A stretch of DNA of 64,000 bases from positions 1,736,001 through 1,800,000 of the forward strand of contig NZ_CP089848.1 of NCBI RefSeq assembly GCF_021266465.1. The letters are read 5' to 3'. The DNA is from Paralcaligenes sp. KSB-10. Lineage in GTDB: Bacteria > Pseudomonadota > Gammaproteobacteria > Burkholderiales > Burkholderiaceae_B. This document shows, piece by piece, positions 1-7,961 of this stretch (positions are counted from its first letter, which is position 1; each line of letters opens with the position of its first letter). The notes under the pieces were generated by a model. The model had not been told where the DNA came from. It saw only the letters and a list, made by a program, of their open reading frames with translations, and ran no database searches. The position numbers and the translations under genes were made by a program.

Positions 1-1
1 G

Positions 2-1102
2 TTCTTTTTCGACACCGACCGCAAAGTGCCGCTGGCGTCACGTGTCGAATCTCTGGCCAACATCGTCTATCACAATAAGCTGGGGTCCCAGCTCGAGCGC
101 GTCGAACGCGTGCGCGACATCGCCCGCTACGTCGCCGGGCAGTTGGGCAAGAGTCCACAAAACGCGGATCGCGCGGCTTTGCTGGCCAAGGCGGACCTCG
201 GCTCCAACATGGTGGCCGAGTTTCCTGAGCTGCAAGGCGTCATGGGCGCCTACTACGCCGCGGCCGACGGCGAGCCCGCCGATGTGGTGCTGGCCCTGCG
301 CAATCAATATCGCACCCGCCTGGACAGCGCCATCGACGATCAGTCCCTGACATCGGCCATACTGTTCATTGCCGAACGCATCGAAACCATGATGGGTATC
401 TGGGGCATAGGGCTGGTTCCCACCGGCGAGCGCGATCCATATGGGATACGCCGAGCCGCGCTGGGCCTCATCAGCGCTTTCGAGCAACTGACGGCCGGCG
501 GCTATTTGTCGATTCAACGGCCAACGAATCTCGAGCTGCCCCAACTGCTTGCTTTCGCGGCAGGCACTTTTGGCGCGCACCCGATTGCCGCCGGCACGGT
601 CGCCGAAGTGCAGCATTTCATTTACGAGCGTTATCGCAATCTGCTGGCAAACGACTACGACCGCAATGTGGTGGATGCCGTGCTGAGCCTGGAGCCGCCT
701 TTGCATCAAGTCTTGGCCCGTATTCAGGCCTGCGCCAGGTTTGCCCTGCGCCCTGAAGCGGAAAGCCTGGCCGCCGCCAACAAGCGTATTGCCAATTTGC
801 TGAAAAAAGCCGATGGCGCCATCGGCCAGATCATCTACGGCAAGCTGACCGAGCCCGCCGAGCAGGCTCTGGCTCAAACCATTACCCGACTCAAACCCCA
901 GGCCCAGGCCCAGTTCGGACTGGGCGATTTTGCCGCCAGCCTGGCAACGATGGCCCAGGCCAAAGACTCGGTCGATGCGTTCTTTGCAGACATCATGATC
1001 ATGGCCGACGACCCGGCGGTACGCGCCAATCGCCTGGCTCTGCTGGCCGACCTGCATGGCGTCATGAATCAGGTCGCCGATATTTCAAGGTTGGCCCAGT
1101 GA
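2..1102 (+). CDS. glyS: Glycine--tRNA ligase beta subunit, 3' part (5' end outside window)
   Basis: This is the C-terminal 366 residues of the beta subunit of the alpha2beta2 glycyl-tRNA synthetase, which charges tRNA-Gly in the cytoplasm. The open frame runs in from the window edge, so the start lies upstream; the full subunit is usually about 700 residues. The first visible residues include the conserved FDTDRK-PLASRVE stretch and the LGSQLERVER segment of the HD-like region, followed by the helical and anticodon-binding C-terminus. The TGA stop overlaps the GTG start of gmhB by four bases, so the two are probably translationally coupled. An internal GTG at 26 is not a real start. Confidence 0.96.
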   Translation, partial: FFFDTDRKVPLASRVESLANIVYHNKLGSQLERVERVRDIARYVAGQLGKSPQNADRAALLAKADLGSNMVAEFPELQGVMGAYYAAADGEPADVVLALRNQYRTRLDSAIDDQSLTSAILFIAERIETMMGIWGIGLVPTGERDPYGIRRAALGLISAFEQLTAGGYLSIQRPTNLELPQLLAFAAGTFGAHPIAAGTVAEVQHFIYERYRNLLANDYDRNVVDAVLSLEPPLHQVLARIQACARFALRPEAESLAAANKRIANLLKKADGAIGQIIYGKLTEPAEQALAQTITRLKPQAQAQFGLGDFAASLATMAQAKDSVDAFFADIMIMADDPAVRANRLALLADLHGVMNQVADISRLAQ

Positions 1103-1638
1103 AACTTGCCATACTCGACCGCGACGGCGTCATCAATCACGACAGTGATACATTCGTCAAAAGCCCCGACGAATGGATTGCCCTGCCCGGCAGCCTGGAC
1201 GCCATCGCGCGATTATCCCGCGCCAACTGGCGCGTAGTGATTGCCAGCAACCAATCGGGCATCGCGCGTGGTCTGTTCAGCATGGAGACCCTCAACGCCA
1301 TACATTCCAAGCTTCGAAAAGAGCTGGCTCATGTCGGTGGCAATATCGATGCCATATTCATCTGCCCTCACGGTCCCGACGACCGATGCCTGTGCCGCAA
1401 ACCCAAGCCCGGCATGTTTCTCGACATAGGCCGGCGCTACGACATCGATCTGCAGAATGTACCGGCCGTGGGAGATTCTCTGCGTGATTTGCAGGCTGCC
1501 AGCGAGGCAGGCTGCTCGCCCTGGCTGGTACTTACCGGCAATGGCCAGAAAACCTGGGACAAGGGCGATTTGCCCGCCGGCACCCAGGTCAGGGAAAATC
1601 TTGCCGCGATGGTCGATGCCTGGCTACAAGAGGCCTGA
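1099..1638 (+). CDS. gmhB: D-glycero-beta-D-manno-heptose-1,7-bisphosphate 7-phosphatase
   Basis: A 179-residue HAD-superfamily phosphatase that removes the 7-phosphate in ADP-heptose synthesis for the LPS inner core. HAD motif I is ILDRDGVIN (nucleophile Asp7, acid Asp9). Motif IV is GDSLRDLQAA near residue 130. A zinc-binding loop with C-x-H and C-x-C (CPHGPDDRCLC) marks the GmhB/HisB-N subfamily. It starts with GTG inside the glyS stop and is followed three bases later by plsC, so glyS-gmhB-plsC form a tight operon. Length is normal for the family. The alternative, a histidinol-phosphatase, is less likely because no his genes are nearby. Confidence 0.93.
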   Translation: MKLAILDRDGVINHDSDTFVKSPDEWIALPGSLDAIARLSRANWRVVIASNQSGIARGLFSMETLNAIHSKLRKELAHVGGNIDAIFICPHGPDDRCLCRKPKPGMFLDIGRRYDIDLQNVPAVGDSLRDLQAASEAGCSPWLVLTGNGQKTWDKGDLPAGTQVRENLAAMVDAWLQEA

Positions 1639-1641
1639 AGC

Positions 1642-2367
1642 ATGGCTGCGATACGAGCTATTTTCTATCTGCTGTTTTTAGCCATTACCGTCATTCCTTA
1701 CGCATTTGCGTGCGTAATATGGGCGCCACTGCCTTTGCGCTGGCGCTACAAACTCACGGCAGGCTGGCCCAGGCTGGCCATTTGGGGAGCCAAAGTCATA
1801 CTCGGCATACGCTGGCAAATCAAAGGCGCGGAGAATTTTCCGGACGGCCCGGCTATACTGCTGTCCAAACATCAATCCGCCTGGGAGACCTTGTTTTTCC
1901 CTGCCTACATGCCGCGCGAAGTCTGCTTTGTCTACAAGAAAGAGCTGCATCGTGTGCCGTTCTTTGGCTGGGGGCTGGCTCTTCTGCGTATGATTCCCAT
2001 CGACCGGTCCAAAGGGCGGGATGCCTTCGAGCAAGTTGTCCGGGTTGGCCAGCAACGCATCAACGAAGGCCGTTGGCCCATCTTGTTCCCCGAAGGCACG
2101 CGTGTCGCCCCTGGTAAAGTCGGACGATACAAAATGGGCGGCGCGATGCTGGCGACCCGCACCGGCACAGGGGTCATTCCAATTGCGCACAACGCCGGCG
2201 AATGCTGGCCGCGCAAGGCATTTATCAAAAAGCCAGGTCTGATTACACTATCGGTTGGTCCCATGATCGAAAGCAAAGGGCTGGATGCCAATGCCTTGAA
2301 CAAGAAGGTCCAGGATTGGATCGAAAATGAAATGCGTCAACTCAATCCGGAACGCTATGGGCTTTAA
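1642..2367 (+). CDS. plsC: 1-acyl-sn-glycerol-3-phosphate acyltransferase
   Basis: A 241-residue membrane acyltransferase that converts lysophosphatidic acid to phosphatidic acid at the inner membrane. A hydrophobic N-terminal segment (about residues 5-30) anchors it. The catalytic motif reads HQSAWE (His77 to Glu82), so the usual HX4D box appears here as HX4E. The substrate-binding FPEGTR box is at 149-154, and a PIDR segment at 119-122 fits the third conserved block. It follows gmhB by three bases. Its 3' end overlaps the start region of the next gene, so all four genes from glyS are likely co-transcribed. Function is inferred from the family, with the acidic substitution noted. Confidence 0.9.
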   Translation: MAAIRAIFYLLFLAITVIPYAFACVIWAPLPLRWRYKLTAGWPRLAIWGAKVILGIRWQIKGAENFPDGPAILLSKHQSAWETLFFPAYMPREVCFVYKKELHRVPFFGWGLALLRMIPIDRSKGRDAFEQVVRVGQQRINEGRWPILFPEGTRVAPGKVGRYKMGGAMLATRTGTGVIPIAHNAGECWPRKAFIKKPGLITLSVGPMIESKGLDANALNKKVQDWIENEMRQLNPERYGL

Positions 2368-3241
2368 TGAACAGCTTGAGCTGTTTGCCGCCGCACACCC
2401 CGCGATCGTCGCTAGCAGCGAGCCGCGTGCAGCGGCCAGGCAAACAAGCGATACGATTACCATACCGACGACCCGCCCGCTGTCGCTGGCGGCCGGCGCG
2501 CGCTGGCGTGAAGTTCGCGCCAGCACCCAGTCCATAGGATTCATCCTGCAGCGGTCGAGGCGCAAAAGCATAGGCCTGACGATCAACGACGATGGTCTGC
2601 TGGTTACCGCGCCAGGCTGGGTGACTCTGGGCCAGATCGATGCGGTCGTAGTGGAAAAATCGCGCTGGATACTCGACAAGCTGAGCGCCAGGCAAGCCAG
2701 GCAAGCCCAGTTGGCCATGGCAAATACCTGCTGGCAAGACGGCGGCGACATCCCTTATCTGGGCAAGCGCATCATCCTGAAACTGGACGATACGCAGCAA
2801 GGCAGCAGCCATTTTCATGGTGCGGAGTTCACTCCGGCCGACGGAGACATGCTGGGCCTGGCGCTGCCCGTTACCGCCGAACATGGCCGTGTGCGCGATA
2901 TCGTGCATGCCTGGCTGCAACAGCAGGCCAAAATATGGTTCGAACTGCGCCTGCAGCACTTCCTGGCATCGAGCCAATTGCAGATCAAGCGCTGGCGACT
3001 GTCTTCCGCGGCCACTCGCTGGGGTTCCTGCAGCAGCGACGGCAACATCATGCTGAATTGGCGCCTGATCCATTTTGAACACGATATCATCGACTACGTG
3101 GTCGCCCACGAAATCGCCCATTTGAAAGAAATGAATCACAGCAAGAATTTCTGGCGCGAAGTCGGCCGCATTCTTCCCGATTTCGAACGCTCCCGCGACG
3201 CATTGCGGCAACACGACCCAACCACCCTGCCGCTGATCTAA
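2357..3241 (+). CDS. YgjP-like zinc metallopeptidase (M48-related, DUF45)
   Basis: About 294 residues. The C-terminal half carries a zinc-peptidase motif HEIAH (bases 3107-3121, about residue 251) followed by a downstream NHSKNFW segment, the pattern of the YgjP/WLM family of putative metal-dependent hydrolases. The preceding region shows the family stretch RWRLSSAATRWGSCSS. I chose the ATG at 2357 because the upstream ATG at 2327 would overlap plsC by 41 bases; the chosen start overlaps it by 11. There is no signal peptide, so the protein is probably cytoplasmic. The substrate is unknown and no specific function should be assumed. It is likely the last gene of the glyS operon. Confidence 0.85.
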   Translation: MGFNEQLELFAAAHPAIVASSEPRAAARQTSDTITIPTTRPLSLAAGARWREVRASTQSIGFILQRSRRKSIGLTINDDGLLVTAPGWVTLGQIDAVVVEKSRWILDKLSARQARQAQLAMANTCWQDGGDIPYLGKRIILKLDDTQQGSSHFHGAEFTPADGDMLGLALPVTAEHGRVRDIVHAWLQQQAKIWFELRLQHFLASSQLQIKRWRLSSAATRWGSCSSDGNIMLNWRLIHFEHDIIDYVVAHEIAHLKEMNHSKNFWREVGRILPDFERSRDALRQHDPTTLPLI

Positions 3242-3289
3242 GCGCAAGCTATCCCATTTATTGTTGGCTTCTCTTCCAAGGAAACTCTC

Positions 3290-3685
3290 ATGCGGCTTTT
3301 ACACACCATGCTTCGGGTCGGCAACCTTGAACAGTCCCTGGCCTTTTATACCAAGGTACTTGGCATGAGGCAATTGCGGCGCAAAGACTACCCAGACGGC
3401 AAATTCACCCTTGCATTTGTCGGATACCAGGATGAATCGGAAGGGGCCGTCATCGAACTGACCCACAACTGGGACACGCCGAGCTACGATCTAGGCAACG
3501 GCTATGGCCACATAGCGCTTGAAGTCGAGGATGCCTACGAAGCCTGTGCGCGAATCAAGGCAAAAGGAGGCAAAGTCACACGCGAAGCCGGACCCATGAA
3601 GCACGGGCAAACCGTCATCGCCTTTGTGGAAGACCCCGACGGCTACAAGATAGAACTGATCCAGCACAAGCCGCAGGCCGGCTGA
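3290..3685 (+). CDS. gloA: Lactoylglutathione lyase (glyoxalase I)
   Basis: A 131-residue glyoxalase I, the first step of methylglyoxal detoxification, which turns the glutathione hemithioacetal into S-lactoylglutathione. The four metal ligands of the E. coli-type Ni/Co enzyme are all present at the same numbering: His5, Glu56, His74 and Glu122. The opening [17 protein letters not shown] block and the closing [12 protein letters not shown] block are typical. A purine-rich aagga sits about eight bases upstream of the ATG. It lies 48 bases after the YgjP-like gene and converges with the acyl-CoA dehydrogenase gene. Confidence 0.95.
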   Translation: MRLLHTMLRVGNLEQSLAFYTKVLGMRQLRRKDYPDGKFTLAFVGYQDESEGAVIELTHNWDTPSYDLGNGYGHIALEVEDAYEACARIKAKGGKVTREAGPMKHGQTVIAFVEDPDGYKIELIQHKPQAG

Positions 3686-3801
3686 AACACCAGGATTGCC
3701 AACCGTCCCGTGGCCGCACGGGCTCCGGCCGCGGGCAGTGCGGGCAAAAGCCAGGGCCGGACAAAGCGAGCCCCCCCTGCCTGGACCGCTACCCCCGCGT
3801 C

Positions 3802-6027
3802 TCAAGAACGCGGATGACGGGCGAATGAATCGGCATCGAAGTCATCAACCTCGATCACGGCGGCTACCGCCTCTTCGGCTTCCTCGAGCATGCGCGCCTG
3901 TTCGTCGCTGATCGCCCCTTTGGCATGCGCCAGCCGCCAGTCTTTCAGACCGCTGTGGTGCAGCTGTTCGTGCAAAGGCGCAAGCTCTATGACCAATTCA
4001 AACGCCCGCTCAAGAACTTCGACGCTTTTTTGATCGAGCCTGTCCCAGACTGCGCCAACCAGACGATCGCGCGACTCGGAGAGCTCGAGCAAAATGGCGG
4101 CGCAATCGGCCGTTGCCTTGTCGGATGGCGGCCTGGCCCGCATGACCGGCGGGAGCACGGCCAAACGCAACAGCCACGCCAGCCAGCGCACCGGAAAATT
4201 GTGCAGTACATCGTCGAGACGCTTTTCGATGGTGGCAAAACCCTGTTCGGCGCACCACTTGACCAGCGGCAGATCGGATTCGTGTCGACCCTCGTCGTGC
4301 CAACGCTTCAAGACCGCCGATAACAGATACAGTTCGGCCAAAGCATCGCCCAGGCGGGCCGACAGCATTTCCTTGCGCTTCAGTGTTCCGCCCAGAACAA
4401 AAAGCGTGGCCTCGGACACCAATGCAAAGGCCGAAACGTAACGGCTGAGGCGTCGATAATAAGGTGCCGCGGCGCCGGCGGCCTTTGGGGCCCTGGCAAA
4501 AAAACCACCGGTCCAGGCCAGGGCTTTGGCGCGGAACAAATTTTTGACGCTATGCCACACATGCTTCCAGACTACGGCATCGAATGCGTCCTCCCCCGCA
4601 AGCTCGTCGCTGTTGCCCAGCGCCTTCACCTCCTGCATGAGATAAGGATGGGCCCGAATTGCGCCCTGGCCGAACACAATCAGGTTACGCGTCAGTATAT
4701 TGGCACCTTCCACCGTAATGGCAACCGGCACGGCCCGATACAAACCACCCAGGTAATTGCGTGGGCCATCGATGATGGCCTTGCCGGCATGCACATCCAT
4801 TGCCACATTAACGGACTCACGCATGCGCTCGGTGGCGTGCAGTTTCATGATGGCGGATATTACGGCAGGCTTGTAGCCCATATCGAGCCCCGCGCACGTC
4901 AGCCGGCGCGCGGCCTCGACCAGGTAGGCGTTGGCGGCCAGACGCGCCAGTTTTTCCTGAACACCCTCGAATTTGCCGACCGGAATCCCGAACTGACTCC
5001 GCACCCGGGCATAAGCGCCGGACGTGTGCGCGGTAAATACACAGGCTGCGGCAGACAGCGAGGGCAGAGAAATTCCCCGCCCGGCCGCCAGCGCGCTCAT
5101 CAGCATCTGCCAGCCATGCCCCGCCTTGTCGACGCCTCCTATCAGGGCATCGATGGGGACGAAGACATCGTGCCCTTCATTCGGGCCATTTTGAAACGCC
5201 TGCATGGCTGGCAGATGACGCCGGCCAATGTGGATGCCCGGCAAATGGGTAGGCACCAGCGCAACCGAAATGCCGAGATCGGTTTCCTCGCCCAGCAAAT
5301 GATCGGGATCGGAGAGCTTGAAAGCCAGGCCCAGAACCGTCGCCACCGGGCTGAGCGTTATATATCGCTTGCGCCAGTTCAGGCGCATGCCTAAAGTATC
5401 GACGCCGCCGACCTGTTGCCTGCACACGACACCGGTGTCAGTCATCGAAGCCGCATCGGACCCGGCAGCCGGGCTGGTCAGGCCAAAGCAGGGAATTTCC
5501 TGGCCTTGTGCCAGCCGCGGCAACCAGTAATCGCGCTGGTCCTGCGTGCCAAATTGCATAAGCAGCTCGCCTGGCCCCAAGGAATTGGGCACCATGACGG
5601 TGACCGCCGCCGTAACGGATCTGACGGAAATCCGGCGCACCACTTCGGAATGGGCATAAGCCGAAAAGCCCAGCCCTCCGTACTCCGTGGGAATAATCAT
5701 CCCGAAAAAGCCATGCCGCTTTAAAAACGCCCAGACATCGGGGGACAGATCGTATTGCTCCCAGGAAATCGACCAGTCATCGAGCTTGCTGCACAGCTCC
5801 GCCACCGGCCCTTCAAGGAAAGCCTGTTCGGCCGGTGTCAGCGAGGCCGGCTCGACGTCCAGCAATTCCTGCCAGTCGGGATTCCCGGAAAACAGTTGGG
5901 CATCCCACCACACGTCGCCAGCCTCGATGGCCTCTTGCTCGGTGGGCGACAAACTGGGCATGGCATCGCGTGCCATGCGATACAAAGGCTCTGTCAGCCA
6001 GCTTCGACGCCAAGCTCTCCAATTCAT
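3802..6027 (-). CDS. fadE: Acyl-CoA dehydrogenase, FadE type
   Basis: A 741-residue flavoprotein of the FadE branch, catalysing the first oxidation of fatty-acyl-CoA in beta-oxidation. The acyl-CoA dehydrogenase core occupies about residues 90-480, with an FGLTSPAAGSDA flavin/substrate segment, a GPGELLMQFGT segment and an IIPTEYGGLG segment. The last ~260 residues match the extra helical C-terminal domain (DUF1974) that separates FadE from the shorter ACADs. It is somewhat shorter than E. coli FadE (814 residues). It is transcribed alone, converging on gloA and diverging from spmAB. Chain-length preference cannot be read from the sequence. Confidence 0.88.
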   Translation of the reverse strand: MNWRAWRRSWLTEPLYRMARDAMPSLSPTEQEAIEAGDVWWDAQLFSGNPDWQELLDVEPASLTPAEQAFLEGPVAELCSKLDDWSISWEQYDLSPDVWAFLKRHGFFGMIIPTEYGGLGFSAYAHSEVVRRISVRSVTAAVTVMVPNSLGPGELLMQFGTQDQRDYWLPRLAQGQEIPCFGLTSPAAGSDAASMTDTGVVCRQQVGGVDTLGMRLNWRKRYITLSPVATVLGLAFKLSDPDHLLGEETDLGISVALVPTHLPGIHIGRRHLPAMQAFQNGPNEGHDVFVPIDALIGGVDKAGHGWQMLMSALAAGRGISLPSLSAAACVFTAHTSGAYARVRSQFGIPVGKFEGVQEKLARLAANAYLVEAARRLTCAGLDMGYKPAVISAIMKLHATERMRESVNVAMDVHAGKAIIDGPRNYLGGLYRAVPVAITVEGANILTRNLIVFGQGAIRAHPYLMQEVKALGNSDELAGEDAFDAVVWKHVWHSVKNLFRAKALAWTGGFFARAPKAAGAAAPYYRRLSRYVSAFALVSEATLFVLGGTLKRKEMLSARLGDALAELYLLSAVLKRWHDEGRHESDLPLVKWCAEQGFATIEKRLDDVLHNFPVRWLAWLLRLAVLPPVMRARPPSDKATADCAAILLELSESRDRLVGAVWDRLDQKSVEVLERAFELVIELAPLHEQLHHSGLKDWRLAHAKGAISDEQARMLEEAEEAVAAVIEVDDFDADSFARHPRS

Positions 6028-6173
6028 GACTCCCCTCTATCGGCTATGCGTGGATAGCATTTATTATCTCCCATAAGCCCGCAGTGCGAACAGGCCGCCG
6101 GATTTATTGCGTGCCTATGAGAATAGACTCTGCGACAATCGTAGTCCTTGTTCACAGGTCTGAGCTGCTGTCT

Positions 6174-7403
6174 ATGCTAAATACGCTCTGGTTGGCTTTC
6201 TTTATTATTGCCTGTCTTTCGGGTATGTACCAGTGGCTGTTCCTGCACGACGCCGAGATTTTTTCGCGCCTGGTGCTCAGCCTGTTCGACATGGCCAAAT
6301 TATCGGTCGACCTGATGGTCCTGCTGTTTGGCACACTCACACTATGGCTCGGATTTCTACGCATTGCGGAACAGGCCGGCCTGATAGAACGGCTGGCACG
6401 TTTGCTGACACCGCTGTTCCGCCGCCTGATGCCCGAAGTACCCGCGGGGCATCCCGCCCTGGGCCTCATCACACTCAATTTCGCCGCCAATGCACTCGGG
6501 CTGGACAATGCCGCGACGCCCATAGGCCTGCGCGCCATGCGCGAGCTGCAAACCCTCAACCCGACTCCCGACACGGCCACGAACGCACAAATTCTATTTT
6601 TAGTGCTTAACTCATCGTCGCTGACGCTGTTGCCTGTCACCATTTTCATGTATCGCGCGCAGCAGGGAGCGCCCGACCCTACTCTGGTTTTTTTGCCGAT
6701 CCTCCTGGCCACCACGGCATCGTCGCTATGCGGCCTGCTGGTTGTGGCTTTCATGCAGAAGCTCAAACTTCGCGACCCGGTCGTCCTGGCATGGATGGGA
6801 GGGTTGCTGCTGGCATTGGGTAGTTTCATGGCCTTGCTTTCCACATTGTCGACTGGCGCGATCAGCGCGCTGTCGTCGCTCATGGGCAATCTGACACTGT
6901 TTGGCATCATCATCCTGTTCCTGGTCGCCGGCGCCTATAAAAAGGTGCCTGTCTATGAATCATTCATCGATGGGGCGAAACAAGGGTTCGATATTTCAAA
7001 AAACCTGCTGCCTTATCTGGTAGCCATGCTGTGCGCCGTCGGTGTATTGCGTGCGTCCGGCGCACTGGACGCCCTGCTCGACATCATCCGCTGGGCCACG
7101 CATGCCGCCGGCCTGGATACGCGATTCATCGACGCACTGCCCACCGCTTTGGTCAAGCCCTTTTCAGGCAGCGCGGCGCGAGCCATGCTGATTGAAACCA
7201 TGCAGCACTTCGGCGTGGATAGCTTTCCCGCCTTGCTGGCCGCTACCGTCCAGGGGAGTACCGAAACCACGTTTTATGTTTTGGCCGTGTATTTCGGCGC
7301 AGTCGGGATACAGCGTGCGCGCCATGCCGTAGGATGTGCGCTGGCCGCCGATCTGGCGGGCGTTCTTGCCTCGATTGCCGTGTGTTACTGGTTTTTTGCC
7401 TGA
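6174..7403 (+). CDS. Fused SpmA-SpmB spore-maturation-like (nucleoside-recognition/Gate) membrane protein
   Basis: A 409-residue polytopic inner-membrane protein. The N-terminal ~190 residues match SpmA (NFAANALGLDNAATPIGLRA segment). The C-terminal half matches SpmB, with the VPVYESFIDGAKQGFDI and GSTETTFYVLAVYFG segments. In Bacillus these are two separate proteins; here they are one chain with roughly ten hydrophobic helices. The ATG at 6174 is preferred over the upstream frame-open codons at 6084 because it begins directly at a hydrophobic helix. The organism class does not sporulate, so the role must differ from spore cortex formation; the family contains the Gate domain proposed for transport. 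Repeat copy 1 begins 14 bases after the stop. Confidence 0.87.
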   Translation: MLNTLWLAFFIIACLSGMYQWLFLHDAEIFSRLVLSLFDMAKLSVDLMVLLFGTLTLWLGFLRIAEQAGLIERLARLLTPLFRRLMPEVPAGHPALGLITLNFAANALGLDNAATPIGLRAMRELQTLNPTPDTATNAQILFLVLNSSSLTLLPVTIFMYRAQQGAPDPTLVFLPILLATTASSLCGLLVVAFMQKLKLRDPVVLAWMGGLLLALGSFMALLSTLSTGAISALSSLMGNLTLFGIIILFLVAGAYKKVPVYESFIDGAKQGFDISKNLLPYLVAMLCAVGVLRASGALDALLDIIRWATHAAGLDTRFIDALPTALVKPFSGSAARAMLIETMQHFGVDSFPALLAATVQGSTETTFYVLAVYFGAVGIQRARHAVGCALAADLAGVLASIAVCYWFFA

Positions 7404-7496
7404 CACGGCAAGGCTACTAGAGTATCTTTGGTTCGAGACGTTTTTGGCATTCGATGGGTTGGTAGCTTTGGTATTTACGGTTTGGTATTTGAAGAC

Positions 7497-7698
7497 GCCG
7501 TCTATCGGGGCTTGGGGTCAGGCCCGGCACGGCGTGCTTGATCCGGATCTACCTCGTCCAGGCGGGCGTCGGGCCAAACTCGCTACGCCGCTGGCGCGGC
7601 TACGCTCAAACATGGCCCGCCGAAAGCCCCCGCCTTCCCTACGGTAGCATCCGGCGCACGCCTTACGCCGGTCCTGACCCCAAGCCCCGATAGACGGC
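7497..7698. repeat. Palindromic module M1 of repeat copy 1
   Basis: A 202-bp module with 30-base inverted termini (7497-7526 against 7669-7698) that pair with one mismatch, and an additional inner pair (ggcgtgc / gcacgcc). The centre carries a smaller GC-rich hairpin. The same module is at 17320-17510 and 27501-27702. Confidence 0.9.
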
Positions 7699-7743
7699 TC
7701 ACATTGCGGCATGCCTGGAATGAACTTGCCGACTCAGCGTATA

Positions 7744-7817
7744 CCTCGATGCATGACCTCAACGTTTCTCTCGGTGCATGACCTCAACGCTTCCCTCTAT
7801 GCATTTCCTCAACGCAA
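7744..7817. repeat. Three tandem ~25-bp units in the M1-M2 spacer
   Basis: Three imperfect units of 24-26 bases, each containing the pattern ctc-ntgcat-nnnctcaacg, in direct tandem between M1 and M2. Copies 2 and 3 of the compound repeat carry only one such unit at the same position, so the unit number differs between copies. Confidence 0.75.
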
Positions 7818-7868
7818 GCCGCAGGGTGGGTGGTGCTGTGCAGGCCGGCGGTAGTCCAGCGCCGGGTG
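7818..7868. repeat. Module M2 of repeat copy 1, 5' fragment
   Basis: The first 51 bases of the 221-bp M2 module, including the left 31-base inverted arm (two differences from its partner arm). The remaining 170 bases continue at 9316-9485, on the other side of the insertion sequence. Joining base 7868 to base 9316 restores the uninterrupted M2 sequence seen in copies 2 and 3. Confidence 0.9.
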
Positions 7869-7875
7869 CAATGGA

Positions 7876-7886
7876 ATGGACGCCCC
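7876..7886. repeat. Left subterminal inverted repeat of the IS
   Basis: Atggacgcccc, the exact reverse complement of bases 9302-9312. It lies seven bases inside the left boundary of the element. Confidence 0.9.
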
Positions 7887-7961
7887 TTCTCGAACCGGCA
7901 TCATTGTGCCAAAGTGAAGGGGTTACTAACTCATTCACTGCTATCGGAAGGAGCATCCATC

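Larger units (their letters stand above)
7417..7868. repeat. Compound intergenic repeat, copy 1, left part (split by IS)
   Basis: Left portion of the first of three copies of a large compound repeat. It begins with CTAGAG, shared with copy 3. It then contains an AT-richer head, palindromic module M1, a short tandem-repeat spacer, and the first 51 bases of module M2, where the insertion sequence interrupts it. Without the IS the copy is about 790 bp. It lies between spmAB (plus) and rsmA (minus), which converge. I do not recognise the family. No supported coding sequence is present. Confidence 0.9.

Noticed and set aside
7744-7817. Short tandem units considered as a CRISPR array
   Set aside because: Three imperfect direct units with no spacers and no cas genes nearby.
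7830-7961. N-terminal extension of the transposase
   Set aside because: The frame is open, but the extension crosses the IS left end into the repeat. The ATG at 7962 has a strong ribosome site and the family start.
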